NCBI GenBank assembly: GCA_030679035.1
Contig: JAUXTH010000189.1
Coordinates: 1-64,000, forward strand
Source of the DNA: Methylobacter sp.
GTDB taxonomy: Bacteria; Pseudomonadota; Gammaproteobacteria; Methylococcales; Methylomonadaceae
DNA length: 64,000 nucleotides
Direction of reading: 5' to 3'
The translations under genes were made by a program, and so were the position numbers. Below are positions 1-10,146 of the stretch, piece by piece (the first letter of the stretch is position 1; each line of letters opens with the position of its first letter). The notes under the pieces are model-generated. The model made no database searches. It was not told the DNA's origin and was given only the letters and a program-made list of their open reading frames with translations.

Positions 1-7
1 GCCGCAC

Positions 8-40
8 GTCAGCAGAGGGGCAGGAGCCCCTTCTGCTGAC
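8..40. repeat. Strong imperfect hairpin
   Basis: The arms at 8-21 and 26-40 pair along about 14 bp with one bulged T around an AGGA loop. No T-run follows on either side, so this looks more like a palindromic repeat than a classical terminator. It could still end transcription from a gene left of the window. Confidence 0.55.
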
Positions 41-77
41 CCTCGTCAAAAGCGAGGTGCGCAGGAAATAAGCGGCA

Positions 78-157
78 ACCGGGTCGACTTTTCTTTGGTG
101 ACTTTCTTTTGGCGAAGCAAAAGTAAGTAACTCGCCCTCGGGTGCGAGAACCCGATT
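78..157. repeat. Probable dispersed repeat fragment
   Basis: A stretch of the form TTTGGTGACTTTCTTTTGGC followed by AAGCAAAAGTAAGTAACTCG resembles a non-coding repeat I recall from many proteobacterial genomes, often mis-called as a tiny ORF. There is no second copy in this window, so the assignment rests on recall only. Confidence 0.3.
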
Positions 158-459
158 AAAAATAAACCGTCGCAACAGAGACACTTTAATAATAAAAATG
201 TTAATGCAGTATAAATTCGAATAACTGCGTAACATCAGTTACTAAATTACGAAGCTAATAATAACAACTCTTAATTAATTGATTTTTGTTATGATAAATG
301 TAAACTGACAACGCGTAAGGTTTAACCTTTCTACTGACTCAATTTGTATAACGCCTTGTTTTTTACAAAGCTGTGATCAACTTGGCATAATTAACCTTAA
401 TCCGTACAAAATATCCTTATTTCTAGTAATGTTACAGATTTTGTCATTGGGGTGAACAA
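158..459. other. AT-rich intergenic leader upstream of the FapA-like gene
   Basis: About 300 bp of AT-rich sequence without a convincing ORF. It presumably carries the promoter of the gene starting at 460, but I cannot place -35/-10 boxes confidently. Confidence 0.5.
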
Positions 460-2094
460 GTGGACGAAGTAACACCTGACCAAGCAGCACTTACTTTCAC
501 CCTGGACGAAAACAACAAATTACTTGCCGTGTATGAACCGGGCGAAGGCAAGGTTACGCTGGATAGTGCTACGGTCAGGGAAATGTTAAGCCAGCAGAAC
601 CTATCGGATCTGTTTGTGGACGAACAAGCTCTCTCACGCCTGGTGCAGCTATATAACAATACCAATGCTAGTTTTGTGCTGGAAATCGGCGAACTCCGCG
701 ATGGCGAATTTATCATCAAGGTTTCCGACGACAAGATGAGCGCCCGACTCACCATGACCCCTGCATACGGTGGAGCTCCAGTCACCTTCGAACAAATCCG
801 TCAATCTCTGAAAGAAAAAGGCATCGTCAGCGGCCTCATCACCTCCGCTGAGCTCGAAGCCCTGCTCAAGGAAGGTCAAGCCACAGATTATCTCATTGCC
901 CAAGGCAGACCAGCCGTACCTGGCCTTGATGCGCAATTCCATAGCCTAGTACCTGAAATGCAGGAACGACGCCCCCAGATAAATAAATACGGCGTCGCCG
1001 ATTTTCGCGATCTTGGGCAACTTATTCTGGTGAAACAAGGCGATCCGCTGATGCGCCGCACCCTCCCAACCGAAGGAAAAAAAGGAGAAAACATCCTGGG
1101 GCAGGTGCTTACGCCAAAACCCAGTCAGAATATACCTTTCATCTCGGATCTTAAAGGCGCCATGCTTGATCCTGAAGATGGCGAACTACTGCGCGCTACA
1201 ATCATCGGCCAACCACTGTTATTTCCCAATGGGGTTATGGTATCGCCTACCATCACCGTTCCACAGGTGGACATCTCAACTGGAAACTTGAGTTTCGACG
1301 GTACGATTAATATCTTGGGTGATGTTATGGAAGGGATGAAAGTTTACGCATTAGAAGACATATTCATAGGCGGAACCGTTGAAGCCGCTGAAATTGAAGC
1401 CGGCGGGAATATCAGCATCAAAGGCGGCGTAATCGGCAGCAGTATCACCACGAGTAACTCAGCAACGTCAATGGGCGGAAGAATTTCCTGCAAAGGTTCG
1501 GTTAGCGCCCGTTTTGCCAAATATGTCAGTATTGATGCCGGCACCAGCATTATCATTGAAGAATATTCGATGAATAATCACTTGACCGCAATCAATCAAA
1601 TATTAGTCGGAAAACCCGGCGGAAAAACAGGACTGATCAGCGGAGGCACTGCCAGCGCGATGATGCTGGTACAAGCCACCTCAGTCGGCTCTGCCGCTGG
1701 CACCAAAACCTATATTCAGGCAGGCATAAATCCGCATACTCAGGAGCAACTGAACATTATCGAACAGGAGATTGAGGAGAATGAAAAAAAACAGGACGAC
1801 ATCAACAAGATTATCACTTTCGTTGAAAACAATCCTGAAAAAGACAAGAATGGGCTGCTAGAAAAGGCTCGCCGTACCTTGGACAGACTGACAGTCGAAA
1901 TCACCCAACGACAAGCTGACCGGGAAAGCCTGCTGTCCGAAATGTCGTTTGCCGAGTACGCCAAGGTTGTCGTGGATCAAACCATCCATAACGGCGTTGA
2001 AATCCGAATCGGCAACCAGCCCTGGAGAGCCAGAGAGGAACGGGGCAAAACTGCTTTTCGGCTCATTGATGGAAAAATCAGCTTTGGGAGCTAG
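460..2094 (+). CDS. FapA / DUF342 family protein
   Basis: A 544-residue protein of the DUF342 family (flagellar assembly protein A-like; polymer-forming beta-helix). The central part (about residues 280-400) has short Gly/Ile-rich repeats such as IEAGGNISIKGGVIG, typical of the right-handed beta-helix. Residues about 425-510 are charged and heptad-like, suggesting a coiled coil. There is no signal peptide, so it is probably cytoplasmic. The GTG start at 460 follows a GGGGTG stretch at ordinary spacing. No flagellar or motility gene lies nearby, so the role in this strain is unknown. Family assignment is fairly sure; function is not. Confidence 0.8.
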   Translation: MDEVTPDQAALTFTLDENNKLLAVYEPGEGKVTLDSATVREMLSQQNLSDLFVDEQALSRLVQLYNNTNASFVLEIGELRDGEFIIKVSDDKMSARLTMTPAYGGAPVTFEQIRQSLKEKGIVSGLITSAELEALLKEGQATDYLIAQGRPAVPGLDAQFHSLVPEMQERRPQINKYGVADFRDLGQLILVKQGDPLMRRTLPTEGKKGENILGQVLTPKPSQNIPFISDLKGAMLDPEDGELLRATIIGQPLLFPNGVMVSPTITVPQVDISTGNLSFDGTINILGDVMEGMKVYALEDIFIGGTVEAAEIEAGGNISIKGGVIGSSITTSNSATSMGGRISCKGSVSARFAKYVSIDAGTSIIIEEYSMNNHLTAINQILVGKPGGKTGLISGGTASAMMLVQATSVGSAAGTKTYIQAGINPHTQEQLNIIEQEIEENEKKQDDINKIITFVENNPEKDKNGLLEKARRTLDRLTVEITQRQADRESLLSEMSFAEYAKVVVDQTIHNGVEIRIGNQPWRAREERGKTAFRLIDGKISFGS

Positions 2095-2140
2095 TCCGGT
2101 ATCAATTAATCCTCCCCCCTTATTGCGCCCGCTATGCCCT

Positions 2141-2425
2141 TCAGTCTTTTTCAGCAGCATCCGCCAACAATTTCTTTCTGATTAAAAAAGCCGCACCGAT
2201 TGCACATAGCGCCGGTATTTGCACCAGCAAAAAAGTTCCTGTGGGATTTTTAGCAACCATGCCCGATAAAGCGGAAACCACGGTCAACTTAACCGCCCAC
2301 CAGGCGATCCAATAGCCGATCAATCCTGTGATAGCCCAGTTAATCGGTGGCTGCCCCTTTTCCTTTGCCGTCATATAAAACCATACAAGAACTGCAATCG
2401 CAGCAAATCTAGCCAAATGCAACAT
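2141..2425 (-). CDS. Small integral membrane protein, unknown
   Basis: A 94-residue protein with three likely hydrophobic segments (residues about 4-18, 29-52 and 66-84) separated by short charged loops, ending in a Lys/Glu tail. I do not recognise a named family. It is convergent with the FapA-like gene (stop at 2094) and divergent from the asmA-like gene at 2573, whose promoter must share the 150-bp gap. The membrane pattern and the lack of a competing ORF support it being real. Confidence 0.6.
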   Translation of the reverse strand: MLHLARFAAIAVLVWFYMTAKEKGQPPINWAITGLIGYWIAWWAVKLTVVSALSGMVAKNPTGTFLLVQIPALCAIGAAFLIRKKLLADAAEKD

Positions 2426-2572
2426 TATTTACACCTCATTTTTTTAATTATAATAAACAGATAGTGATTTTAGACTCTACCCAATTAGTGTTTAACTGGC
2501 AACAGCTGTTATAAGTAGGCAATCATATTCCATAATTGATCGTCATTACACCTTTTACGCAAGGAGAATAGT

Positions 2573-4711
2573 GTGGGAAAACCGTTTAAAATCATCTTGG
2601 CGACCATTGCTACGATGGCTGTGCTGCTGACCGCCGCCGTCTGCATCCTGCCATTCATTATCGACCCCAATGATTTTAAGCCTGACATTGCCGCTGCGGT
2701 TAAGAACAAAACCGGCCGAGAACTGGTGCTGGATGGAGAGCTAAAACTCTCGCTGTTCCCCTGGATCGGCATTTCTACAGGAAAACTTGCGTTAAGCAAT
2801 GCACCGGGGTTTGAAGACCGACCCTTTGCAACCCTGGAAGAAAGCGATATCAAAGTGCTGTTGCTGCCGCTGTTATCAAAAAAGATAGAAGTCAGCCGCA
2901 TGGTCTTAAAAGGCTTGGCTCTAAACCTTGTCAGGAACAAACAGGGTATCAACAACTGGAGTGATCTGACCGATTCAGAGCGGATACTACCCATCCCTAC
3001 GGTAGACGTCAGCACACAAGACCAACACCCCACCGCCGCACCGATGATTTTTACCATCGGCGGCATTGCCATTGAAAATGCCCGAATTAACTGGAACGAC
3101 CTGCAAGCCGAACAACATATCGAACTAAAAGACCTTAACCTGAATACCGATAAATTCAGCTTTGATCGGCCGGTTGGTATCGCCGCGTCGCTGACGGTGT
3201 TGAATAGCAGCGCCAACACAATCCAGGCCGTCAAACTCAACACCGAACTAACTGTTAATGAACGGCTTGATATTTTCGCGCTACGCCACAGCGATTTGCA
3301 AGTAATTACCTCAGGCGAAACCGTTCCCGGCAAATCGTTAACAACGGCATTAACCGTCGCCGATGTCGCGCTGGATATGAGCCAACAAACGGCCAAAATT
3401 TCCGGATTACAGCTCAAATTGGGCGACGCGACTCTCACCGCCGAAATGACCGGCACTTCCATTAAGGACAAGCCCTCTTTTCAGGGGCCTGTTGCGATTG
3501 CACAATTCAGCCCCGCCAAAGTTATGCAGCAACTGGCTGTCGCCGTGCCTGCGATGCAGGATGCCAGCGCCCTAAGCAAGCTTGCCATCACTTTTGACTT
3601 GGCAGCGACGGCCGATTCGGCCAATCTGCAAAACCTGGCAATATTGCTGGACGACAGCCAAATTAAAGGCGCTATCGACATTGCCTACAGGGATGTAGGT
3701 AAGGGGCGTGAGCTGGGAGCGGTAAGCTTTAAAGACTTTGCCCTGCCTGCTGTCAGTTTCAATCTGGATATTGATGCGCTTGATGTCGATCGTTATTTAC
3801 CGCCTGCCGATAAAGCATCCAAGCCGATAGCCAGCCCTGCGGTTTTTTTGGCTGGCGGTTTTTCGGCTTTGCCTGTTGAGACCTTGAGAAAACTTAATGC
3901 CGAGGGCATGGTATCGCTGGGCAAACTTAAAGCCAACGGTTTGACGATGCAAGACATCCATCTCAACTTGAACAGTAAAAACGGCGTAATCACCACGCAA
4001 CAATCCGCCAAACAGTTTTATCAAGGCAGCTATACCAGCGATCTCAGCATGGATGCGCAAGGCGACAAATCGAAGCTGGCGATTAACGAAAAAGTCGACC
4101 ATGTGCAAATCGAGCCTTTGCTGAAAGACTACAACGGTGCAGCCCGAATGAGCGGCACCGTTGACGCATCCGTACAGCTGCAAGGGCAGGGGCATAAAAC
4201 AGACGAATTGAAAGCGTCGCTGAACGGCCAGCTAAGCTTCCTGTTCAAAGACGGCGTGGTCAAAGGCTTTAATCTGCAAAAAATCATTGATGAAGGCAAG
4301 GCGCTGATCAAAGAACCCGCATTACCCAAAGACTATAAAAATGACCAGACGCTGTTTTCGGAAATGAGCGGCACGGCGACGATCACTAACGGCCTGATCC
4401 AGAATAACGACCTTGTCGCCAAGTCCTCGAAATTGCGTGTCGACGGCAAGGGCAACGTAAACCTGAATTCTGAAGCGTTGGACTATAAAGTCGATGCCAA
4501 ACTGCTTGATAGCGACGCAACCGGACCGGAACAGGTCAAAGGCGCTGTAACCATTAATATTGCCGGGACAATAAGCCAGCCGTCTTATACGATCGACATA
4601 GCGTCATTATTGACCGATAAAAATAAAGCTAAAATTGACAAGCTGATCAATAAACTCGACAAGAAAATAGGCCCTGGCCTGGGCAATTTGTTGAAAGGTC
4701 TTTTGAACTAG
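2573..4711 (+). CDS. AsmA family protein
   Basis: A 712-residue protein with an N-terminal membrane anchor (residues about 4-28) and a long periplasmic part. The start of the mature part ([20 protein letters not shown]) is the typical AsmA N-terminal motif, and the C-terminal 230 residues match the AsmA_2 region. AsmA-like proteins are tied to outer-membrane biogenesis and are now viewed as bridge-like lipid carriers. The GTG start at 2573 is supported by an AAGGAGAA ribosome-binding site about 8 nt upstream. Two nucleotides separate its stop from mutY, a neighbourhood seen in other gammaproteobacteria, so the two are likely co-transcribed. Confidence 0.88.
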   Translation: MGKPFKIILATIATMAVLLTAAVCILPFIIDPNDFKPDIAAAVKNKTGRELVLDGELKLSLFPWIGISTGKLALSNAPGFEDRPFATLEESDIKVLLLPLLSKKIEVSRMVLKGLALNLVRNKQGINNWSDLTDSERILPIPTVDVSTQDQHPTAAPMIFTIGGIAIENARINWNDLQAEQHIELKDLNLNTDKFSFDRPVGIAASLTVLNSSANTIQAVKLNTELTVNERLDIFALRHSDLQVITSGETVPGKSLTTALTVADVALDMSQQTAKISGLQLKLGDATLTAEMTGTSIKDKPSFQGPVAIAQFSPAKVMQQLAVAVPAMQDASALSKLAITFDLAATADSANLQNLAILLDDSQIKGAIDIAYRDVGKGRELGAVSFKDFALPAVSFNLDIDALDVDRYLPPADKASKPIASPAVFLAGGFSALPVETLRKLNAEGMVSLGKLKANGLTMQDIHLNLNSKNGVITTQQSAKQFYQGSYTSDLSMDAQGDKSKLAINEKVDHVQIEPLLKDYNGAARMSGTVDASVQLQGQGHKTDELKASLNGQLSFLFKDGVVKGFNLQKIIDEGKALIKEPALPKDYKNDQTLFSEMSGTATITNGLIQNNDLVAKSSKLRVDGKGNVNLNSEALDYKVDAKLLDSDATGPEQVKGAVTINIAGTISQPSYTIDIASLLTDKNKAKIDKLINKLDKKIGPGLGNLLKGLLN

Positions 4712-4713
4712 CT

Positions 4714-5760
4714 ATGAGCCCATCCGCTTTTCAACAAAACATCCTCGCCTGGTTTGATCAATACGGCCGCAAAGACCTGCCCTGGCAAAAAGACTTAACG
4801 CCCTACCGCGTGTGGCTTTCCGAGACCATGTTGCAGCAAACCCAGGTCGCGACCGTTATTCCTTATTTCAATACCTTTATAGAAAAGTTCCCCGATATAG
4901 CAAGTTTGGCAAACGCGCCTGTCGACGAGGTTCTGCATCTTTGGTCGGGACTGGGCTACTACGCCCGCGCCCGCAACCTGCACAAAACCGCACAGCTTGT
5001 TGCCGAACGAGGCCGCTTCCCCGATACGCTGGACGAACTGATCGCATTACCCGGCATAGGCCTGTCAACGGCGGGAGCGATATTGAGCATCGCTTTTAAT
5101 AAAAGCCAGCCGATTCTCGACGGCAACGTCAAAAGAGTATTGACCCGGTTTAGAGCCGTTTCCGGCTGGCCGGGCAACAGCGCCGTCAACAAAGAGCTAT
5201 GGGCCATCAGCGCCAGGTTAACCCCCCTGGATCGTGTCGCGGATTACACCCAGGCCATCATGGACTTGGGTGCAACCCTCTGTACCCGCAGCAAACCTGC
5301 TTGCGGGGACTGCCCGCTTAATGCCCGTTGTTTAGCCCGACTTGCCGATAATGTATCGGCATTCCCGACTCCTAAACCTGCCAAAACCTTGCCGGTCAAA
5401 CAGCTTACCTTGTTATTGCTGAGCGATGCCGATAACCGGATATTGCTGGAAAAAAGACCACCAACCGGCATTTGGGGCGGCTTATGGAGTCTGCCGGAAT
5501 TCGACAGCATTACGGCGGCGCACGATTGGTGCCTGACCAAAAACATTCAAATTACCGGTCAGCAGACTCTGGCAACCCGACGCCACACCTTCTCCCATTA
5601 TCATCTGGATTACACGCCGCTGCTGGTTCAAGCCGATAACCCTATAAATTTTGTGATGGAAGCCGACCAGACTGTCTGGTATAAAGTTGAGCAGCTTAAT
5701 AAGCTTGGCTTAGCCGCTCCGATTAAGCAGCTATTACAATCACACACGAGTATAAAATGA
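4714..5760 (+). CDS. mutY: A/G-specific adenine DNA glycosylase
   Basis: MutY removes adenine mispaired with 8-oxoguanine or guanine in base excision repair. Visible features are catalytic Glu37 in [10 protein letters not shown], a helix-hairpin-helix ([12 protein letters not shown]), the Asp of [10 protein letters not shown], and a [4Fe-4S] ligand set C-X6-C-X2-C-X5-C starting at about residue 190. The C-terminal NUDIX-like domain for 8-oxoG recognition begins near residue 225. Length (348) is normal. The start is 2 nt after the asmA-like stop, and the end overlaps yggX by 4 nt (ATGA). mutY-yggX is a conserved pair linked to oxidative damage and iron-sulfur protection. Confidence 0.95.
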   Translation: MSPSAFQQNILAWFDQYGRKDLPWQKDLTPYRVWLSETMLQQTQVATVIPYFNTFIEKFPDIASLANAPVDEVLHLWSGLGYYARARNLHKTAQLVAERGRFPDTLDELIALPGIGLSTAGAILSIAFNKSQPILDGNVKRVLTRFRAVSGWPGNSAVNKELWAISARLTPLDRVADYTQAIMDLGATLCTRSKPACGDCPLNARCLARLADNVSAFPTPKPAKTLPVKQLTLLLLSDADNRILLEKRPPTGIWGGLWSLPEFDSITAAHDWCLTKNIQITGQQTLATRRHTFSHYHLDYTPLLVQADNPINFVMEADQTVWYKVEQLNKLGLAAPIKQLLQSHTSIK

Positions 5761-6023
5761 CTAGACTGGTTAAATGCGTAAAGTTGGGAATAGAAGCCGA
5801 AGGCCTGGATGCACCGCCATTTCCAGGCCCTAAAGGCCAGGAGATATTTGAAAAAGTATCCAAACAAGCCTGGAAGGAATGGTTAGCCAAGCAAACCATG
5901 CTGATTAATGAAGGGAGATTAGCCAGCTTCGACCCGAAAACCAGGGCGTTTTTAGCTGAGGAAAGAAGCAAGTTTCTGTTTGAAGGGAACAACGACATGC
6001 CGGAAGGCTATGTTCCGCAGTAG
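5757..6023 (+). CDS. yggX: Probable Fe(2+)-trafficking protein YggX
   Basis: An 88-residue cytosolic protein that protects Fe-S clusters from oxidants and may carry iron. Family hallmarks are Cys7 in [11 protein letters not shown], the block [17 protein letters not shown], and the C-terminal FLFEG...EGYVP. It is translationally coupled to mutY. The stop codon TAG at 6021-6023 lies inside the first bases of a palindromic repeat (GTAGGGGC...). Enterobacterial homologues run a few residues past EGYTP, so the repeat may have trimmed the C-terminus. Confidence 0.93.
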   Translation: MTRLVKCVKLGIEAEGLDAPPFPGPKGQEIFEKVSKQAWKEWLAKQTMLINEGRLASFDPKTRAFLAEERSKFLFEGNNDMPEGYVPQ

Positions 6024-6105
6024 GGGCAATCCCTTGTGGTTGCCCTAACCCAAATCCCTTGTGGTTGCCCCTAACTCAATGGGCGGGCACAAGACCCGCC
6101 CCTAC
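6020..6105. repeat. Palindromic GTAGGGGC...GCCCCTAC element filling the yggX-rho gap
   Basis: The element starts with GTAGGGGCAATCCCTTGTGG and ends with GACCCGCCCCTAC. The left half (AATCCCTTGTGGTTGCCC) is repeated in tandem. A single-unit 56-bp relative lies inside mpl at 57121-57176. It occupies the whole space between the convergent yggX and rho genes: it contains yggX's TAG, and its last base is the final base of rho's stop. It can fold as a large hairpin and may end transcription from both sides. Confidence 0.85.
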
Positions 6106-7361
6106 TACCGCTTCATCGATTCGAAAAATTCTGCGTTGGTTTTAAAATCCTTTAGCTTGCCGATCAAAAATTCTGAAGCCGCGGTTTCATCCATAGGCTG
6201 AAGAATCTTGCGCAAGATCCAGGTTTTTTGCAAAGTTTCGGGATCAACCAGATACTCTTCTCGACGGGTGCCGGAACGGTTGATGTTGATCGCAGGGTAA
6301 ATCCTTTTCTCGGCAATTTTGCGGTCCAGATGCAGCTCCATGTTGCCGGTACCTTTGAATTCCTCGTAGATCACCTCGTCCATTCTTGAACCGGTATCAA
6401 CCAGAGCAGTGGCTATAATGGTCAAGCTGCCGCCTTCTTCTATGTTCCGCGCCGCACCGAAGAAACGTTTGGGTTTTTCCAGCGCATTCGCATCGACACC
6501 ACCGGTCAATATTTTGCCTGATGACGGCACAACAGTGTTATAAGCTCGGGCCAGGCGGGTAATCGAGTCTAACAAAATGACCACGTCGTGTTTATGTTCG
6601 ACCAGACGACGCGCCTTTTCGATAACCATTTCCGCAACTTGTACGTGCCGGGTTGCCGGTTCATCGAAGGTGCTGGAAATGACTTCGCCGCGGACGCAGC
6701 GCTCCATTTCCGTGACTTCTTCTGGACGTTCATCGATCAACAATACAATCAGATAACACTCGGGATTTTGTTCCGCTATCGCCTGCGCCAGACTTTGCAG
6801 GATCATGGTTTTACCGGCTTTAGGCGGAGATACGATCAGGCCGCGTTGGCCTTTGCCGATCGGGGCGATCAAGTCGATCATGCGCCCGGTTAAATCTTCG
6901 CTGGTGCCGTTGCCCTGTTCCAGGACGAATCTTTGTTTGGCAAATAGCGGAGTCAGGTTTGAGAAGGTAATTTTGTTTTTGGTATTTTCGGGGGGTTCAA
7001 AATTGATCTGGTCAACCTTGAGCATCGCAAAATAACGTTCGTTATCTTTAGGCGGTCTGATCTTGCCGCTGATGGTGTCGCCAGTCTTTAAAGAAAATCG
7101 TCTGATTTGACTGGGTGAAACATAAATATCGTCAGGGCCGGCTAAATAGGAGCAGCCCGGCGTCCGTAAAAAACCAAAACCATCCTGTAAAATTTCCAGG
7201 ACACCATCGCCTGATATATCGTCACCGGCTTTTGCCTGTTTTTTCAAGATGGCGAAAATCAAGTCCTGCTTTCGCGATCTGGCTACGTTTTCAAGCCCCA
7301 GAGACTCCGCGATTTCAATAACTTCACTTATTTGTTTTAGTTTTAACTCAGTTAGATTCAT
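6105..7361 (-). CDS. rho: Transcription termination factor Rho
   Basis: A 418-residue hexameric RNA helicase-translocase, the usual Rho length. It has an N-terminal helical domain (residues 1-48) and an RNA-binding CSD fold with [16 protein letters not shown] (about 51-66). The RecA-like ATPase core has Walker A PPKAGKTM near residues 179-186 and Walker [11 protein letters not shown], followed by the Q/R-loop segments. The order trxA-rho on one strand with rhlB divergent matches E. coli. The 340-bp upstream gap may hold an autoregulatory leader, but I can point to no specific site. Confidence 0.97.
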   Translation of the reverse strand: MNLTELKLKQISEVIEIAESLGLENVARSRKQDLIFAILKKQAKAGDDISGDGVLEILQDGFGFLRTPGCSYLAGPDDIYVSPSQIRRFSLKTGDTISGKIRPPKDNERYFAMLKVDQINFEPPENTKNKITFSNLTPLFAKQRFVLEQGNGTSEDLTGRMIDLIAPIGKGQRGLIVSPPKAGKTMILQSLAQAIAEQNPECYLIVLLIDERPEEVTEMERCVRGEVISSTFDEPATRHVQVAEMVIEKARRLVEHKHDVVILLDSITRLARAYNTVVPSSGKILTGGVDANALEKPKRFFGAARNIEEGGSLTIIATALVDTGSRMDEVIYEEFKGTGNMELHLDRKIAEKRIYPAININRSGTRREEYLVDPETLQKTWILRKILQPMDETAASEFLIGKLKDFKTNAEFFESMKR

Positions 7362-7544
7362 ATAAAAGATAACTCAAGGAAAAGTGCATACGGCATTAAA
7401 CCGCAACTACGAGGACAGGATTACAATTCAGGGGTAGTTTATCGGACGATATGATAGGGTGCGCTTAGATTTCGCACCGCATAAGTGTAACTCAAGTACT
7501 CAGCCCCGTCCAACCTTTTGTGACAGGTCTGAGTCAAGTCTTAG

Positions 7545-7690
7545 TATGAGGCAATGATTGCTCCAGGCAATCATTCTGCATTCCCTCCATAACCCACAGG
7601 GAAGTGGGGAATGCAGATATTGCACGACTGCATGGATGCAGGAGGTAGAACAACGCAGGAGCAGTTGCCGAGGAGCAAATATCTGCCCAT
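7545..7690. repeat. Long dispersed repeat (copy 1) between rho and trxA
   Basis: This 146-bp block contains GCAATGATTGCTCC, CCACAGGGAAGTGGGGAATG, CAGATATTGCA and GGAGCAAATATCTGCC. The same modules recur at 61449-61562 and, partly and in the other orientation, at 21356-21436. The rest of the gap (7362-7544) holds the rho leader and shows no ORF. The repeat lies directly downstream of the trxA stop. Confidence 0.75.
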
Positions 7691-7703
7691 GGAAGTCATC
7701 AGT

Positions 7704-8030
7704 TTAAATGTTGCTGTCAAGAAAAGCAGCTAGCTGTGATTTTGACAATGCACCAACTTTAGTCGCTTCCACTTCGCCGTCTTTAAACAGCATCAATGTC
7801 GGAATACCGCGTACGCCGTAGCGTTGGGGAGTTTCCGGATTTTCATCGATGTTTAATTTTACAACAGTCAGCTTGCCGGAATAGTCTTTGGCAATTTCAT
7901 CCAGAATCGGCGCAATCATTTTGCACGGTCCGCACCATTCAGCCCAATAGTCAACCAGAACGGGACCCGCAGCTTTAATAACAGTTTCGTTAAACTCACT
8001 ATCGCTTACATGAAGGACTGAATCGCTCAC
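7704..8030 (-). CDS. trxA: Thioredoxin 1
   Basis: A 108-residue disulfide oxidoreductase with the active site WCGPC (Cys33/Cys36), the cis-Pro segment RGIPTLMLF and the tail [11 protein letters not shown], very like E. coli TrxA. The reading frame is open further upstream, but I chose the GTG at 8030: it has GGAG about 7 nt upstream and gives the family-typical beginning [10 protein letters not shown]. The longer version would add 20 residues without homology. It is divergent from rhlB with about 100 bp between, as in E. coli. Confidence 0.95.
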   Translation of the reverse strand: MSDSVLHVSDSEFNETVIKAAGPVLVDYWAEWCGPCKMIAPILDEIAKDYSGKLTVVKLNIDENPETPQRYGVRGIPTLMLFKDGEVEATKVGALSKSQLAAFLDSNI

Positions 8031-8127
8031 ACTATTTCTCCAAAAATTAAAACCAAAACTATAGGAGGGATGAAGCTGGTAGTCAATCAATTTCAGCTGA
8101 TTTGATTTTTACGTTATGCTATACCCT

Positions 8128-9483
8128 ATGAACAATACACATTTAACCCAAACCCGCTTCAGCAATCTTGAATTGTCTGATTCCATCTTACGCAGTTTAA
8201 AAGACGCCGGCTTTGATCACTGCACCCCGATCCAAAGACAGGCCTTACCTTTATCGTTAAGGGGCATGGATATTGCGGGACAAGCCCAAACCGGAACCGG
8301 TAAAACCGCCGCTTTTTTGCTGGCCACTTTTCAATATCTGATTAGTGATGCCGAGGACGATGCGGAAGCACCAGCCGACGATGACATTGATGCAGAAAAA
8401 CCGGTAATCAAAGCCGCTGCCAAAAGCAAACCAATCAAATATCCCAGGGCCATTATTCTTGCACCAACCCGCGAGTTAGCCATCCAGATCCACAAGGATG
8501 CGTTGCAACTGGGCAAGCATCTTAATCTTAAAATGGCTCTGATATACGGCGGCACCGACTACCAAAAACAACTGGACAGCATCAAGTCCAATGTCGATAT
8601 TATCATCGGCACACCCGGCCGCATCATCGACTTTTACCGGCAAAATGCGTTCACCCTGGATCATGTGAAAGTCACGGTGATGGACGAAGCCGACCGCATG
8701 TTCGATTTGGGCTTTATTAAAGACATCCGTTATTTGTTGCGGCGCATGCCGCCGCCGGAGCAACGCCTGAATATGCTGTTCTCGGCGACTTTATCCTACA
8801 AAGTGACCGAACTGGCTTACGAACATATGAACAACCCGGTGTTGATCCGCATCGAAACCGAGGAAGTCACTTCCAAAGCCATCCAGCAAAGCGCATTCTG
8901 CCCCTCGAATGAGCAAAAGATTCCTTTATTGGTCGGCATATTGAATCAGCACAAGCCGCAACGCAGCATTATTTTTGTCAACACCAAGCGCTGTGCCGAA
9001 CGTCTCGATGACACCCTGAACGCCAACGGCTACAAGACTGCCGCGCTGAGCGGTGATGTGCCGCAAGATAAACGCCAGCGCCTGCTGGCCGATTTCCAGG
9101 AAAACAAAATCACCCTGCTGATTGCGACCGATGTTGCAGCCCGCGGCCTGCATATTGCCGATGTTTCCCATGTGTTTAATTACGATCTGCCGCAGGATGT
9201 CGAAGATTACGTACACAGGATCGGCCGCACGGCGCGCTTTGGCGCAAGCGGCGTAGCCATCAGCTTTATTTGCGAACAATACGCCTATTCGATGCCTGAT
9301 ATCGAAGAATACATAGGCCAGAAAATTCCGGTTGAAGCCATCACTGCCGATCTTTTGGCCGATATTGTAAAGCCGGAAAGAAGGCCTGAAAAAGTTAAAG
9401 CCGAGTATCAGGGCAAGCGTCCTCATCAAGACAAAAGCTGGAAGCCTAAAGTCCAGCCATCAGCTCCCGAAAATCCTCAATAG
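8128..9483 (+). CDS. rhlB: DEAD-box ATP-dependent RNA helicase RhlB
   Basis: All helicase motifs are present: TPIQ, AQTGTGKT, PTRELAIQ, GTPGR, DEAD, SAT, IIFVNTK, ATDVAARGLH and HRIGRTAR. RhlB unwinds RNA for the degradosome in E. coli. I prefer the Met at 8128 (MNNTHLTQTRFSNL), which matches the family N-terminus; an ATG 12 nt upstream is also in frame. An acidic, Asp/Ala-rich insertion sits between motifs I and Ia (about residues 70-95), longer than in E. coli. The C-terminus is basic. Its 3' end overlaps the convergent yrfG gene by 38 nt. Confidence 0.93.
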   Translation: MNNTHLTQTRFSNLELSDSILRSLKDAGFDHCTPIQRQALPLSLRGMDIAGQAQTGTGKTAAFLLATFQYLISDAEDDAEAPADDDIDAEKPVIKAAAKSKPIKYPRAIILAPTRELAIQIHKDALQLGKHLNLKMALIYGGTDYQKQLDSIKSNVDIIIGTPGRIIDFYRQNAFTLDHVKVTVMDEADRMFDLGFIKDIRYLLRRMPPPEQRLNMLFSATLSYKVTELAYEHMNNPVLIRIETEEVTSKAIQQSAFCPSNEQKIPLLVGILNQHKPQRSIIFVNTKRCAERLDDTLNANGYKTAALSGDVPQDKRQRLLADFQENKITLLIATDVAARGLHIADVSHVFNYDLPQDVEDYVHRIGRTARFGASGVAISFICEQYAYSMPDIEEYIGQKIPVEAITADLLADIVKPERRPEKVKAEYQGKRPHQDKSWKPKVQPSAPENPQ

Positions 9484-10102
9484 CGGGATATGCTGTTATT
9501 TGTTTTTTAGGCTGCCGGGTATCGGGCCTGCTGACCGAAATTAAATGAGCGATACCGAACTGCCTGGCCGAATCCAGCACCGCCAAGCTGTCATCGATCA
9601 ACAGCGCGGTTTGTTTTTCAAACGGTACACGCTGTTGCAGCAACCGCCAAAAATCGGCGTGCTCCTTGGGATAGCCCAAATCATGCGAGCTGATAATGCC
9701 GTCGAAAAATGCCTCCAAACAGGTTTTTTCCATCTTAAGCCCCAGACTGCCCCGATGCGCATTGGTCACTAAATACACCTTCTTCGGCGATTGATGCGCT
9801 TTTTCCAAAAACTCGGTGACATGCGGCAATACGGCAATCAACCCGGAAATCTCCGCTTTCAACCCGGCAATATCCAGCTCTAAAACATCGCTCCAGTAGT
9901 CCAGGCAATACCATTCCAGCTTGCCTTCCATGCTTTTAAAGCGCGGTTCCAGCTGCTGCTTGGCGGCTTCTATCGACAAACCCTGTTTTTCGGCGAATTT
10001 AAGCGGCACAAACTCCTTCCAGAAATGGTTATCAAAATTCAAATCCAGCAGCGTTCCATCCATATCCAGCAAAACAGTATCAACTTTATTCCAATCAATC
10101 AT
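9446..10102 (-). CDS. yrfG: HAD-family GMP/IMP nucleotidase (YrfG-like)
   Basis: A 218-residue HAD-superfamily phosphatase. Motif I is LLDMDGTLLDL (Asp13/Asp15), motif II is VTNAHRGSL and motif IV is LLIDDSLAV. Length and sequence character fit YrfG, which dephosphorylates purine 5'-mononucleotides. It is divergent from nudE, with which it is also clustered in E. coli. The assignment to YrfG rather than another HAD nucleotidase relies on that neighbourhood. Confidence 0.85.
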   Translation of the reverse strand: MIDWNKVDTVLLDMDGTLLDLNFDNHFWKEFVPLKFAEKQGLSIEAAKQQLEPRFKSMEGKLEWYCLDYWSDVLELDIAGLKAEISGLIAVLPHVTEFLEKAHQSPKKVYLVTNAHRGSLGLKMEKTCLEAFFDGIISSHDLGYPKEHADFWRLLQQRVPFEKQTALLIDDSLAVLDSARQFGIAHLISVSRPDTRQPKKQITAYPAIEDFRELMAGL

Positions 10103-10146
10103 CAGAGTGCGTTATATTTGTAAAAAATACTTCTTAAAATAGCACA

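Noticed and set aside
2509-3471. 320-codon open frame on the minus strand
   Set aside because: It is antisense to the AsmA-family gene, rich in Ser with no domain, and the AsmA gene has the good ribosome-binding site.
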